Notes: generated by a model from the sequence alone, not told the origin. Positions 47,718-60,017 are shown, counted from the first letter of the stretch. The stretch is 64,000 nt of DNA from Palaemon carinicauda (GCF_036898095.1 NC_090739.1:57908074-57972073); one strand, 5' to 3'. Made by a program: numbers and translations.

Positions 47718-48640
47718 ATGAGTGCTTCGGAGCAGCAGCAAGATATTAGTTTCCTCGAAATGGAAGCCCATATTAGAACATCGGCGGGCGCGGAGTGACT
47801 AGCACTACAGGGAGTTTACCAAAACAGCCCTTTACTAGAAGATGGGTTCGAGCCCCGGGCTGGAGGGAATGGACGATACAGCGAATACGAAACATTTCTG
47901 AGTTCTGTGGAAGCAGCGACGTCGGAGCAGTGTTGGACCGATTGTAAAAAAATCATTGTGGCGAAACAGAGAATTCGAGGAAATGCCCATAGGAAAGTGA
48001 GGTGAGATCTTGAATTCATGGAACCCAGGTCATGGACACATCTGAAAATACACCTACAACGGAGGTTAGGCCTAAGTACCGACAGATTACATGAACATTT
48101 ATTTAACAATGTTCCCGCCCGGAAGGAAGCAGCTAGGGGGAGTTTTGTGAACAAGTCACCCACGGAGGACCTGCAGGGAGGAGACCTTCGAGCCCTTCCG
48201 TCGAGACTAGCGGGCCGAAACAGACGGTGGCCAAGGGAGGACATTGTAAGGAAACACATCCGTCTCAGAGAGGATGACATGGCAGTGTTTCTGTTGAAAT
48301 AGAAGATGGTACGCCCTCAAGTACGTCTAAAATCGCCATCGTGTTCAGTTTCCCGTCGCGAGCAACAGCATCGAAACTCTCCATCCGAAATGGCGACCCA
48401 GGACTAGGCCTACTATCGACGCTGACAACGAAAGCACGGGAAGTGTGTCTGATTACCCTAACCATAGAGGATTTCGTCGTCCAAGCAGCAGCAGTGGGCG
48501 CATTGATAGAAATGGCACGCCCACAAAGGCCAATGACAATCCCGAAAATTGGAAGAGGTCCCAGACAGCAACTGTAGGACGAAGGACCCAAGGCGACCCA
48601 CAGCAATCAACCCACACAGAAGTTAAGTAACATGGTACAG
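47718..48640 (+). pseudogene. isolated gag-like ORF of an LTR element
   Basis: ATG at 47718 opens a frame with an early TAG (about 47799) that can otherwise be read to about 48300. Capsid-like blocks are Trp-Thr-Asp-Cys-Lys-Lys-Ile-Ile-Val-Ala-Lys, Asp-Leu-Glu-Phe-Met, Trp-Thr-His-Leu-Lys and Leu-His-Glu-His-Leu-Phe-Asn-Asn-Val-Pro-Ala-Arg, followed by Ser-Phe-Val. The downstream frame 48445-48630 is Ser/Arg/Asn-rich. No zinc knuckle, protease or RT follows. Family assignment (gypsy-type gag) is an inference from the spacing of these blocks. Confidence 0.5.
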
Positions 48641-48751
48641 AATATGTACTTTTATGATTAACTAATATGTTTTGATATTTTGTAAAATTGTGTAGAGTAA
48701 CGAAGCTATCATTCCGTTTTCTTTACGTAATGTTAAAGTGAATGACAGAAC

Positions 48752-49510
48752 ACTACTATATCGTTTCCAGAGGCCGTGTAATAGTGTTTTTTTTTAAATA
48801 AATCCTAAAATAACTGATGGATTTCCATGATATCAAAGCAGGGAGTGCTTCATACAATGGCCTAATTTTGGGAAATACTGTGCATTGCCAATTACGTTTC
48901 ATTAACTTTTTTACTTAAGAAAATGAGGCTAAAGCCAGTCTTAGCCACCCACACATTCGCAAAAGTGATGACGTCCCTCAGTGACGTTGTTATAATGTTT
49001 CTTCCCCTGTACCTCCCATCCCCCGAATTGTTAAACGCCTGTTTAACTCCATAGATAATTGTCATATGACCTACCCCAAGCAATACGAAATTCTTTGTCA
49101 GTAAAAGTTCAGCATACCTGGTAATGTGATTCGTGACTTTAGACTTTACCTAAACACAAGACCAACGTTTTATGTCTTACCCACTCACTTACATTGAAGA
49201 TCGAGAATGAGACTTATAACAGGAGACGAAAGAAGCCATGCTAACCCTACATTTCGCACTTCAAGCGAGTGTTGGTAAAGCAATAGAAATATAGTTTTCT
49301 TTAGGTTAAGACGTAGGACTCATTCTTCCATACAACACAGGTTACTCGATACATCAATTGCCAGGAAGAAAATGACAGAGAGCATTGTTTGATATAATTT
49401 ATCATATCAATTTCACCTGAGAGAGTAGCTTGAATTCCTTAGAAGGAAGACTTCTAAAAGATGTTTCATATAAGGGCATTGACATCGGCCATTTGATAAA
49501 TTTTGAAATC

Positions 49511-49600
<90 letters not shown>

Positions 49601-50585
49601 TATATATATATGTGTGTGTGTGTGTGTGTTCATACATACATAAGATTTATTATATTTCAACCTATATATTTATTTACGTTATAAGTACCAGTACCTATTT
49701 TTGTTACTTAAAAGGTATGTGACAAATATTATTGCGACTTTGTCACTGGAATTATACCAGACTTCAATTAATGAACCAATCAACCTTACTTTGAGAAATC
49801 CATTGACATTGTCTACATGCCAAGCTGATATACTCGTATCAAAGTATTCATTAGCTTTGCTTTTCCAAAATAATGTTATCACCAATTGCTGGAAACCATA
49901 GATTTATGAGGGATGAAGAAAAAAAAAAACAAGAAATGGACACTTATACATTTTACTCATCATCACTCTCAAGGAAAAAATTGTTTTCTATTTCTACTAA
50001 TGTTTTTATCTTAATTTTTTTTATTTTATTTTTTAGTCGCAAATCTAAAATTTGTAGGAGTCCGAATAGAATATCTCTCAGTGCGATTCCACACCCCTGT
50101 TTTAAACCTCTTCTATTATGTTTGATAATTTGTGTTAACAATCTAATCATTATCTGCCACCATAAAACATTTTATTGCTCTTCCAGCTCATTTTATATGT
50201 GCAGTACACAGTCTTTCCTAACAGGGATTTACTCGGTAGCCTAATAACAATGGGAATGAAGGAAAGAAGGCAAGAAGGAAGTGGGGGGGGCGAGTACTAG
50301 GATAGCCATAGGTGTAAGCACCGAAGGAGGGTTGGGGGAACCTCTGCGTCACAGTTATGTGATTAAGTAACACTTCTTCGAAACGCTCTGAAGGAAGGGA
50401 AGAAGTTCCTCTTTTTTCTAAGAGTAAACAGGTTAATTAAGCACATCTGTCAATTCATTGTACCATCAAAAATTACGCCAATGTTTGAAACATTCATTGC
50501 TGTAGTTTCATGGAAATTCATGAGCCGGTTTGTTAGATATTTGGGAAAAGCACTATTACACGGCCTCTGGAAACGATATAGTAGT
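48752..50585. mobile_element. 1.8-kb element with 35-bp terminal inverted repeats
   Basis: 48752-48786 (actactatatcgtttccaga + ggccgtgtaatagtg) is the exact inverse of 50551-50585. Weaker inverse similarity extends inward about 50 bases (around 'tttccatga', 48820-48832 and 50509-50521). No transposase ORF or clear target duplication was found, so a non-autonomous DNA transposon is the likeliest reading. The interior includes an (AT)n/(GT)n array. Confidence 0.65.
49514..49629. repeat. (AT)n/(GT)n microsatellite
   Basis: (AT)n to about 49610, then (GT)n 49611-49629. Confidence 0.97.
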
Positions 50586-53080
50586 TTTGATTGAAGAAAG
50601 TAACTAGTCGAGTAAAACGATTTCAGTGTTAAAGCTTCGAGTAAAGATTAAATTTTCTTTTCACAAAAGAAGAAAATCAGATTGATTTTGTTGCTGCGTG
50701 GTTAAATGAGAAATTGTTCTTTGTGCTGTATGAACTATTTGTGTTCATTGCATAGTTTCTTTGGTTTATAGTAGTTTAAGTTTGGTTTTTGAGACCTTTG
50801 TGGTCAAAGATGTTAAATGTGACTTTTGGAAAAGAAGTCAAGTCACATGTTGAGATAATTCTGTGTTAACAATAATAAGTTGTTTACTTCCAGAGAATAA
50901 ATGTAGAAAGTTTGTAAGTTCAGTGTTAAGACGTAATTTATGAAGTTCTTTATGATGTCCCTTTTGAGTATGTACTTAATAAAATTATTGAGAAAGAAAT
51001 GTAAATTAGGTACATTGGTAATTTGAGAAATTTGTGTCACAGCGTTTGTTCTTACGTCATACTCCGTATTGTCGATCAGTAGCCTACTTAGATCGTTGTG
51101 AAATGTTTTAAGAAAGAGTTAAGCTATTGTTGTCGGTTTAGTCTGAGATTATCCTAAATAATGAAGATTCGTTTGTTAACGTAATAACAGAAGTGAGTTC
51201 AGTTGTTAACAGTTGTTGAGTAATTAGTAATGTCACGTAGGAGATTTGAAAATTGGCGTTTGGTTTCTTTTAGTTGCAGTGTGTCATAAGTGATTTGTTT
51301 ACCAGTGTTTGGTCGGATTGATGACACCGAGCATTGTTAACAAATCATCTTGGACAAGTAATGTCAAATGATTTAACAGGGAGTGCGGATACATTGTAGA
51401 TTTAAAGGGTACCCGATTAGAGTCAGCTGACATGAGTAAAGATGAATGAAGCGTATGAGATGACGTGGGAATTCCCTGAGTAAGCATTATGATGTCACAA
51501 TCACTGTTAAAGAGTTTTTTTTTTTCTCTTTTTGTGTATTGAAAAGAAATCTAAGATCTTGACAAGTAACGTAATTTCTCTTTACTTAAAGGTCAGAATT
51601 AGATCTTTATTTTCTAACTCGGTATAGGATTGTGTGTTTTGGAAAAATCGTGACATGTGAACAAAAATTAATTGTTTTTAGGTAATGATTGACAACATGA
51701 TATGGAGAAGAGAATTTGAGTTCTTGTGTGTTTGTCAGTTCCAGTTAACTGGCGAGAACAAATAAGTAATGTGAAAGATTTGAGAAATGGCGAACAAGTT
51801 GCCGTAGATTTTCATTTGTGTGTGGCAAAGAATAAAATAAATTATCGGAATGATTGTAAAACCAGATATTGGTGACACGGTAATTTAAACAGTAGTGTTA
51901 GAAGACTTGATAGGCTAACCTGTGTTTTGAAGAATAGCTTAGTCAAGCAATAAAATTTGATTCATGTAATGAGTTCTTAAGTTGTTTACTTATTTTTGAG
52001 TATTGAGGGAATCATATTGACAAAACAAACTTTGGGTTAGAAGGTGACAATGAGTAACCATACCGTTGCCTTCGTTAGCTAATTAATGTCTGATAAGAAA
52101 AGGTTGTTTTATGTCAGATTGTGTTAAAGAAAAAAGTAAATGTTTTTGGTGTCAAAGTATAATGTAAAAGGTGGATTTGATTGTAATTAAGTGATTTGGT
52201 GAATCCATGAGATAAAGCCTAGTATTTTGATGGCTTTGTGTACGTTCAGAGACCAATAAGAGGCTAGCTAATTGCCCTTCAGCGTTATACAAGTCTCAGT
52301 GACTTGTCTCAAAGGTCAAACGAGACTATGTTATGTACTCTGTTTTGCTCTCTTTTTTTTTTGTGTGTGTGTGCCGTAATGCCTGTTTTATGTATAAGTT
52401 AAGGACATAATTCTAAGATTTTGAGCTCAGTTTGTTTTTTTCAGTTTCAGTACTTTTTGCATGCTATGTTTTTTGGGTTGTCTTTCTCTTATCTTTTTAG
52501 CTGTAAGTTCGTTGCTTGCTAAAAGATGCGAGGAAGAAAGATTTTGGTGACTATTGGAGAGTTTGGGTCAGCAGAGTTCGACCCATGTAAGTCCCTGTGT
52601 GTGCGAATGTTTGTGTTTGCATACGGGTGCGTGAAGGGATGAGACGTGCAGAGGGAGAGAGCTAGAGATGCAGATTGCGCACGTGCAATGTTGGCAGGAT
52701 GAGAAAAAAAAAGTGTGGAAAGGATGAGAGAGAATTGTTTTTTTTTTTTTTTTTTTTTTTACTGATGATTGTCCTTAAGGGTAGGGAAGTAAGAAAGTTT
52801 TCCTTTAGAGTTTTTTCTTTTTCTTTGGAAATTAATTGAAGAGATTTTTTTTTATTGATATCAGTGACAGGTTATGAAGAATTTGTTATGTTCTGGATAA
52901 AGTTTAACGTAATTTGGGAACAGTTTTGACCTTGGAGAAATTCTGTAGCGTTCAGTTTTAACGTAAATTTACGTTTTTCACCTTGTGTTTTTTGTTGTTT
53001 GGGAATTAACATAGGTCTGATCGGAATGATTTTCCCTTTCGTAATTGCGCTAGGAAGCTTCAGTTTCAAATTAGTTCTCT
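50586..53080. other. unannotated T/G-rich DNA
   Basis: About 2.5 kb with no ORF above about 65 codons, no LTR pair and no repeat match inside the window. It includes a run of about 23 T at 52738-52760. Confidence 0.5.
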
Positions 53081-53205
53081 GTGGTGCGTTGTTGCACTCC
53101 CCAAGAGAGATTGGTTCACCAAACCTTTGATTGGGCTCCACAAGGCACTAAAAAAATTGGAAGACCCAGGCCTACATGGCTATAAAGTGCGAAGTAGATG
53201 ATGAT
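53080..53205 (+). repeat. LINE 3'-end fragment
   Basis: 'ggaagacccaggcctacatg' followed by 'aagtgcgaagtagatgatga' matches the pattern of a LINE C-terminus/3' end (Gly-Arg-Pro-Arg-Pro-Thr-Trp) that I know from decapod repeats. Only about 120 bases remain. Confidence 0.45.
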
Positions 53206-53498
53206 GATGTGATGGTAACGCAAGAGCCTTTGTTTGCGGGATGTGGGTCAGCTTGGATGAATAAATGTCCTAGAATTATTGTTGTTTGTTTGACAAAGTT
53301 TGAGTTCGAGCAAATAGGTGAGACAACACAAGATGGAAATGTCGCTGTTGTGAAAGCACTGTATGTAGGTTGTGTCTATGTTGTGAAACTTCTGTCAGAA
53401 AGCTTGTTTTTGGTTGTGATACGAGCGATGTATCAGCAGTTTGCCTAGATTGGAATTTGAATGATTGGGCATGGAGAATTTATAGCCCTGATGACGAT

Positions 53499-53549
<51 letters not shown>

Positions 53550-54825
53550 TCTGTACTTGGGCGTTGAGATGCCCTTAGAGTTTGTTTATGTCCCTTGTTG
53601 TGAGTTGGCAGATGCTGATTGAAACTTGGGAGTTTGGACATTCCTGTTGTGGATGTTGAAGATTTTTTTTTTCTTTTTTCACCGTCTGGTTGGACTGGTG
53701 TTCTATTTTGATGACCTACCTGACCCCGGTGGAGAGGAAGAAAGGAGGCCAGATTCTTTATGCTGGCGGACCCTTTCTTAGAAGAGGTTGCTTTATTGTC
53801 CTTAAGCAAGATGCTTTGAGGAAGACCGCCACCATAGTTCATGCAATGAACGTGGAGGACGGGGAAACACCCCCACCCAAGGAGTGGTTTCGGGGATCCC
53901 AGGCATGCCTTACTTAGTGCAGAATATAGGCATAGCTCAGATGAATAGTTGTAATGGTACCATTCATTTTGACATTTTGTTGCTTTTTTTGCATAGAAGT
54001 CTGCAGAAGTGTTCTGAGTGGAGGAACAGAGCCTTGTTTGGCTATGATACTTTTTGTAAGTATGATACAGTTAGTTAACTGTTGATGGTGATGCGCATTA
54101 ATTGATTTTTGATACAGCTGTTGTGTTGTTTTTTTTTTATGTACTAGTACCTTGGTTTGTAAACACTTTACTAGCGTGATATAGCTATATGAGAATGTTG
54201 TGACTAATAACATTTGTTGGTTTTCCAAGAAATTGTTTTTGTGTGAAACTTTTTTTTAGGTAATTTGAGAGTTTTTGCTAGCAACTATTGATTTTGGTTT
54301 AAACCTAATGAATGTACAATGTATTGTATTTACCAGTACTATATCTTAGATCTCTTTCAGACTGAGAGTCCAATGAATGAGCCAGAGTGTAGGCTTGACA
54401 TATTAGGGCATTAATTCTTTTTGTACGATGACTGCATCCACTAATGGACTGTAGGAAGTAGAAAAGATAAGTATTTTTTAATACAAAGGTTACTTTCTGT
54501 TGTATGAATTTTAACTTAGTAGTCACTGTCCTCTATTATATGTTCTCTTGATAAATCATACAGTATCCATACATGTTCATATGTAAAGTATGTATATCAT
54601 GAATACAGACATGTGTAGTGTTGACTGATGATTAATTCTCTTTTTGAGTTATCTTTAAAATACATTCACTGATAATGAGTATTTTTGTATGATTTGTTTT
54701 AATGATGGAAGTCTCTGTTTCAGGTTTCATTTGCTAATATGTAACCTTTTCAGTATTTTGTTTCCTGGTATTTAACTACCCATATTTGCCCATATGTATT
54801 ATTTTTCAAAATTATTTGCTACATA
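53206..54825. other. unannotated DNA with weak coding hints
   Basis: The open frames 53176-53448, 53370-53567 and 53690-53917 have no recognisable domain. A (GA)n run is at 53502-53547. The 53690-53917 frame (Gly-Gly-Pro-Phe..., Arg-Lys-Thr-Ala-Thr-Ile-Val-His-Ala) is faintly like the C-terminal end of a gypsy integrase, but not enough to call. Confidence 0.35.
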
Positions 54826-56286
54826 TTCTCACGAAGCTGGTCTAGTGTTGAGTAAATAATTTTTTAATGTATTTTATTTATATATTTCATTTGTGTATTA
54901 GAGCTGAGCAGCCAGCTGGTAAGGTGAGTTCCCCTCGGGTAGATATATGTTTGGTAAGTAAATTACGTAAGACTTTCATCGATAATTTCATTGTATTTTT
55001 CATTCAAATCAGTATATGTAAATTTATGCTATCTTTAAGAATTAATTATTTATTTCACATATTTTGTCATGAAGTCTTACCTAATCTGTTTAAGAGTGTT
55101 ATATGATCCATATGAGATATGAACAAGGGCTTATGTAAATCATTTTTTTATATTTTTATGAGGTATTGCGTCATGTTTGTGAGAAAATACGCAATTCTTA
55201 TATTTACCACGCGTTTTGGAAGATTCTCGAAAACCCCAGCGTTTTTTTATTTCCAGGGTTAAAGGTGGGCGAGCTAGCTGAGAGAGAGTCGTCTCACTGT
55301 TGCGTTGGTATGCGTCCGAGAGTTGCCTGAAAGCAAGGTTCGCCCCCTGAATTTTTATGTAGTTGATAACTCTGGCGTTGACGTTAGGCCAACACCCAAG
55401 GTTCCAGACCTCGGACCTAGAATTATCAAGAAGTTGCTAAATTCATATATAGGCACCCCAGGGCTGCATAGCAGCAGAAGAGAAACAGCCATCCTATACA
55501 ATAGCCAAAGTTAATCCCGCTCTCTCTCCAAGTGCCTATAGTGTGTCCTCTCCAAAGTGATTAAGTTTAATTATGACATATATCGAGTGTAGTGTGGTGA
55601 AACATTACAAAATAAGTTAAAAGTTATTTTATATTCATTATGTTGTGGTGAGTGTTGGCATTGTGTAATTCTGTAACTGGCCCAAAGAGATTTGTGCAAA
55701 TACGTGAAGTTAGTGAGTTTATCAGTTACCTAATGTAAGTTATCTAAGAGTTTGAGCATTAGAGTTTAATTATTTATTTTGTCTTAGTTTAAGGTTATTC
55801 AGATTTATTTTCAAGACAAGTAGTTATATAATTTTCAGAGCGTAACATTTTTGTCTTAATCTAAGTCTTGTTCAGACTTAATATTTCATTGATTCATTTT
55901 TTTATGTAAATTCTTTCAAAAGTTGTAATCTTTATAGAATATATTCATTTTTGTAAAGAGTGTATCATTCCAATAAACTGGGTTTACTTCAGTAGTCGCT
56001 GGTATCCTGTTAAAGAATCAAAGTAAGAGGTAGTTTTAAAAAATTCTTAAGAATGATTAACCAGTGTTGTTTTGAGTGACCTTTGGATATTCAGTGTTTT
56101 TATATATTACTCTCTGGGAGTTATACAGTCATCTCAGAGCTAGGGTATTAATATTTTCAAGTGCAACAGATTTAATGTAAAAATAATTAGGTAAGTTTGG
56201 AACTCGAGAGGTTGTATAGCTTACCAGCCATAACATATAAATAATATTATATTGTGGTTCCCAGACATGGAACCAAAGATTAATAA
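54826..56286 (+). repeat. 5' long terminal repeat (~1.46 kb)
   Basis: Collinear with 61409-62860, near-identical around 'aggcaccccagggctgcata' and 'cccgctctctctccaagtgc'. It also matches copies at 28279 and 63029. It includes internal tandem subrepeats at about 55780-55900. Its ends do not show a plain TG...CA. Confidence 0.9.
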
Positions 56287-56454
56287 ATTTTTTGGTGCCC
56301 AGACCCTTGAGTTCGAGCGAGTCTGATTTAAATAATGGTGATAACAGGGCTTTGTTTTGATTAAAGGTTTGAACAGTACAGTGTTGATAGGATTTTGTGT
56401 ATTGTTAGGAAATATATTTTTGGAGAGGTATGAAATTATTTATTAAAGTACAAG

Positions 56455-57985
56455 ATGGCACAGTTTAATATCCAAGAGTTTTTGAATAACTCAAATGTTC
56501 AGGAATTGTCAGAAGCTAATGTAACTAAAGCTCAGTGGCTCTCTATTTTAATGGCATGTGGTGGCCATGCAACGAGTGGAATGATTAAAGCCCAAATTAA
56601 GTGTCTAACATTAGAAGCATTGATAAACACAGGAAAGTTGATGCAAGAAAATACTGTACCAGCTTGTGAATTGTTGGAGGAAGGTGAGGAAGAATTTGTA
56701 GTGAAGCAAGGACCAGTTGACCCACAAACTTAAGGCATGAAAGCAGATAGGGATGTAGAGGTTGAAATTCGATGAATTGCAGCGGAGGAGAATTTGATCA
56801 AGTTGAAGATGATGGCGGAAGAGAGAGAAGAAGCACGACGTGCGAAGGAACTGGAAGCAAGACGGAAAGAAAGAGAGGCAGAATGAGAAGAAAAAGAGAG
56901 AAAAGAAGCCAGAGAGATCGGAAGACATGTGAGGAGAATAGAAGAAAAAGAGAGAGAACGAGAAGAAAAAGGAAGAGAACGAAAAGAAAAAGAGAGAGAA
57001 CGAGAAGAAAAAGAGAAGGAAGAGGTAAAGGAAATAACAAGACATGCGAAGGAGTTGGAACTGTTGAATGCTTGTGCATAGTTGGCAACGCAGATAAAGG
57101 CGACCTCTGCTATGCATAATCCCGTGTTTAATGTGGCGAATGCGCAGAAGTTAATTCCAAGGTTCACAGAAGAGGCTCCTGATGAATTCATCGATCATTT
57201 TGAAACGGCCGCATCGACAATGCAATAGCCCGAAGATAAATGGTCTGTGTTATTGCAGAGTGTACTCTTTGGGAAAGGATGCAGTGCTTACTTGACCTTA
57301 TCTCAGGATCAGAGAAAGGAGTATCAAGAAGTGAAGAGGAACATGCTGCTAGTGTATTAGATGACCCCTGAATATTATAATGAAAGGTGCCAAAGTTTGA
57401 GGAAGAAGGAGAAAATGACTTTCCTGGACTACGCTGATAAGGTACGACAATGTTTTAAGAAATGGACAAAGGCTGCTAACATGAGGGAGATGGCTGATTT
57501 AGTAGAATTAATAGTACTAGAACAGTATCTATGAGGAATTCCTGAACATATTCGAACGTACTTGAGAGAGAGAGAGGTGAAGAAACTTCATAAGCCACTT
57601 TGCTGAGTGAAGATTATATTATCAGTCGTAAACCCTCCTCGGGTATGAAGTTTCAACTGCCATTCCGACCAAAAGTCAAGTATTCACCAAAACATGGAAT
57701 CACGTTCAGTAATAACTATGTGAACAAGTTCGATAGTTACAGCGTAAGTAGCACTGGTACTTTTCCTAAGTAGAATGTGATAGTACCACAGCAACCATCG
57801 TCGAATCATCCTCCTTCAAGTATCGTTAAAGACATGTTTTAAGTGTGGCAAGAAGGGCCATATCAGTAAGGAATGTTGGTCGAATCAACCGAAAGCCGTT
57901 GCCCAAGTGATTAAGGATAATTCGACTTCACAGAATGCGACAACAAAGAAACAATAGGGAAAGGTCGAGGAGGAAAATAAACCAT
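56455..57985 (+). pseudogene. gag: gag with SCAN-like region and zinc knuckle
   Basis: ATG at 56455 opens 92 codons to TAA (56731-56733). The same frame then continues with further stops at about 56773, 56884, 57079, 57226 and 57358. A very Glu/Arg/Lys-rich segment (56790-57065) would form a long coiled coil. At 57360-57600 a segment reads Tyr-Tyr-Asn-Glu-Arg, Asp-Tyr-Ala-Asp-Lys-Val, then Leu-Ile-Val-Leu-Glu-Gln-Tyr-Leu and Ile-Arg-Thr-Tyr-Leu-Arg-Glu, which matches the SCAN-like capsid domain of Gmr1-type gags. A CCHC knuckle (Cys-Phe-Lys-Cys-x4-His-x4-Cys) lies at 57835-57876. Confidence 0.82.
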
Positions 57986-58560
57986 CCAGCATTTACACGA
58001 CGGACAGGACAAACCCAAACAGTGTGGATACATTTAAACCATATATTCATGAAGGCATGTTAGCAGCAATAGACGGGAGTGAGCGACACAGGTTGTAACC
58101 ATAGTGTGGTGATACGAAGAGTACACCCATTAGTGGAACAGTCTCTCTCAGGAGACTAGGTTATTTTGAAGCGAATATGAGATGAAGAGGTTATCCCTCT
58201 TTGCCATTGGAAATTGTCATGCAAGTTGGTGACAAGTACTTTTGATTTTGCAGTAAAGGATTTATTGGCTGTCAAAGGAGTAGACGTCCTGCTGGCTAAT
58301 GAGGTTGGTGGAGCGCCGTTTGTGCCTTATTCCATTGTAACGGAAAAACCATTAAAGCATAGTCCTACGACTCAACTTGAGAAGGACTACCCGTATCTGT
58401 TTCCCAGTTGTGTAACGACTAGAAGTATGATGAAGAAAGTGGCTGAAAAGGAAGAAAAAGAAATTGAAGGAGCAATGAACTTGGAGGTTTGGTTTCTGAA
58501 GAAGAGGATTCCCTTGATGGTACGCAAGAAGAGAACTCCCGAGTAAGCCTGAGTGAAGAG
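57986..58560 (+). pseudogene. aspartic protease region
   Basis: Asp-Thr-Gly at 58085-58093 is followed by Cys-Asn-His-Ser-Val-Val, the retropepsin active-site pattern of this group. The same frame continues, through a stop at about 58157, into 58214-58546. There Val-Lys-Gly-Val-Asp-Val-Leu-Leu-Ala-Asn and Val-Pro-Tyr-Ser-Ile-Val-Thr-Glu-Lys-Pro resemble the post-protease segment of Gmr1-like polyproteins. Confidence 0.72.
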
Positions 58561-58639
58561 GAACGACAGACGAGTGGACAAGAGGATAAAGAAGAAATGG
58601 ACCTGGAAAAAATAGAAAACTCAGCATTAGAAGTATGAC

Positions 58640-60017
58640 AAGTGAGTAGGAAAAGGCTGATAGGATTACAACTGAAGGATGCAACGTTTACAGAGTCATT
58701 GTACCATGAGGCGGATGAGACGGAGGCACAGCAGTCTCCGACCTGTTATTATCTTAAGGATGGGTTTCCCTTGAGGAAGCATAGACCCGCCAATAACCAT
58801 AGAAATGCCGAATGGGGTATATACAGTATATTCAGATACTGATTCCCGCACTGTTGAGAAGAAAGGTGATCACCGTAGCGCACAAGACAGGGCATATCGG
58901 GATAAGGAAGACGACGGAGAATATTTGCTGTGCATGTCACGTAAGTCACATGGCTGGAAAGCCGAACAAGTACATTAAGAAAACTCCCTTACACCCGATA
59001 GAAGTGCTAGGAGAGCCCTTCAGCAAGGTAATGATCGACATTGTGGGACCTTTACCAAGGACAAAAAACAGTCACGAATATATGTTAACCTTGATGTGCC
59101 CTGTGAGGAGATACCCAGAAGCCATACTCGTCAGGAACATCAGTTCCAAAATAGTCCCCAAGAAGTTACTAGATTTTTTCACTAAGTTTGGTATTCTGGA
59201 AATCGTTCAAAGTGACCGAGGAACAAATTTCACGTCAAAACTGTTTAAGGACATAATGAAACTGTTGGATGTGAAACAACAACTATCAACTGCTTATCAT
59301 CTGGAGGTCCAAAGTGCATTAGAGAGGTTTCTTCAAACTCTGAAAAGTACGCAAACAAAGTTCTGCAACGAAACGGGGAATGAATGGGACATCGGATTAC
59401 CATTGACATTATTTGAGTTATGTAATACTTATCAAGAAAGCATAGGATATAGCCCAAATAATATGGTATTTGAAAGAAAAGTACGAGGACCAATTGAAAT
59501 ATTAGCAGAAAGATAGATGTCCCAAGAGGAAACAGATGGAGAATATGTCAAGAATTTTAAGAAAAGGATGGGCGAGATAAGGAAATTTTCCCTAGAAAAC
59601 CTTAAAACGAGTCAAGAAAAAAAGAAGAAAAGGTTCGATATGAGAAGTAAGGAAAGACAGTTTTCCGTAGGACAACAGGTATTGGTTTTCTTGCCGATAA
59701 GAAGATTCCCACTTACCAACAAGTTTCAAGGACCATTCAAGATTTTGGAAAAGATCAGTGACCTGATCTATATTACTGAAACCCCAGGAAGAAGGAAAAG
59801 TCAAAGTAAAGTACACGCCAACCTACTGAGACCCTACTTGAGCAAAAACGAGACCCAAGCTTCACAGATGTGTATGGCGCAAACCATACCATCCACGGAA
59901 GACCACAACGGATATGAGGTAGGGGCGGTAAGCAAAGTGTATAATTCGTCTATCATTCGAAACTTGGAAGAGAAATTAACTCATTTGAACCAGGAGCAAC
60001 AAGAGGAATTAACCTGA
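58640..60017 (+). pseudogene. integrase, located upstream of RT
   Basis: HHCC zinc domain: His...Gly-His-Ile-Gly-Ile-Arg-Lys (about 58882) and Cys-Ala-Cys-His-Val (about 58928). The stretch between them is unusually short, consistent with a deletion of about 15-20 residues. The catalytic core holds Met-Ile-Asp-Ile-Val-Gly-Pro (first Asp), Gln-Ser-Asp-Arg-Gly-Thr-Asn-Phe (second Asp) and Ala-Leu-Glu-Arg-Phe (Glu), with exactly 35 residues between second Asp and Glu. An in-frame TAG at 59514-59516 precedes the C-terminal domain (59517-60017; Gly-Gln-Gln-Val-Leu-Val-Phe and Phe-Gln-Gly-Pro-Phe-Lys). It ends at TGA 60015-60017, from which the RT reads on in frame. Confidence 0.92.

Noticed and set aside
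56611..57191. Minus-strand Phe/Ser/Leu-rich frames
   Set aside because: They are antisense to the Glu/Arg/Lys-rich gag coiled coil of the Gmr1-like element.
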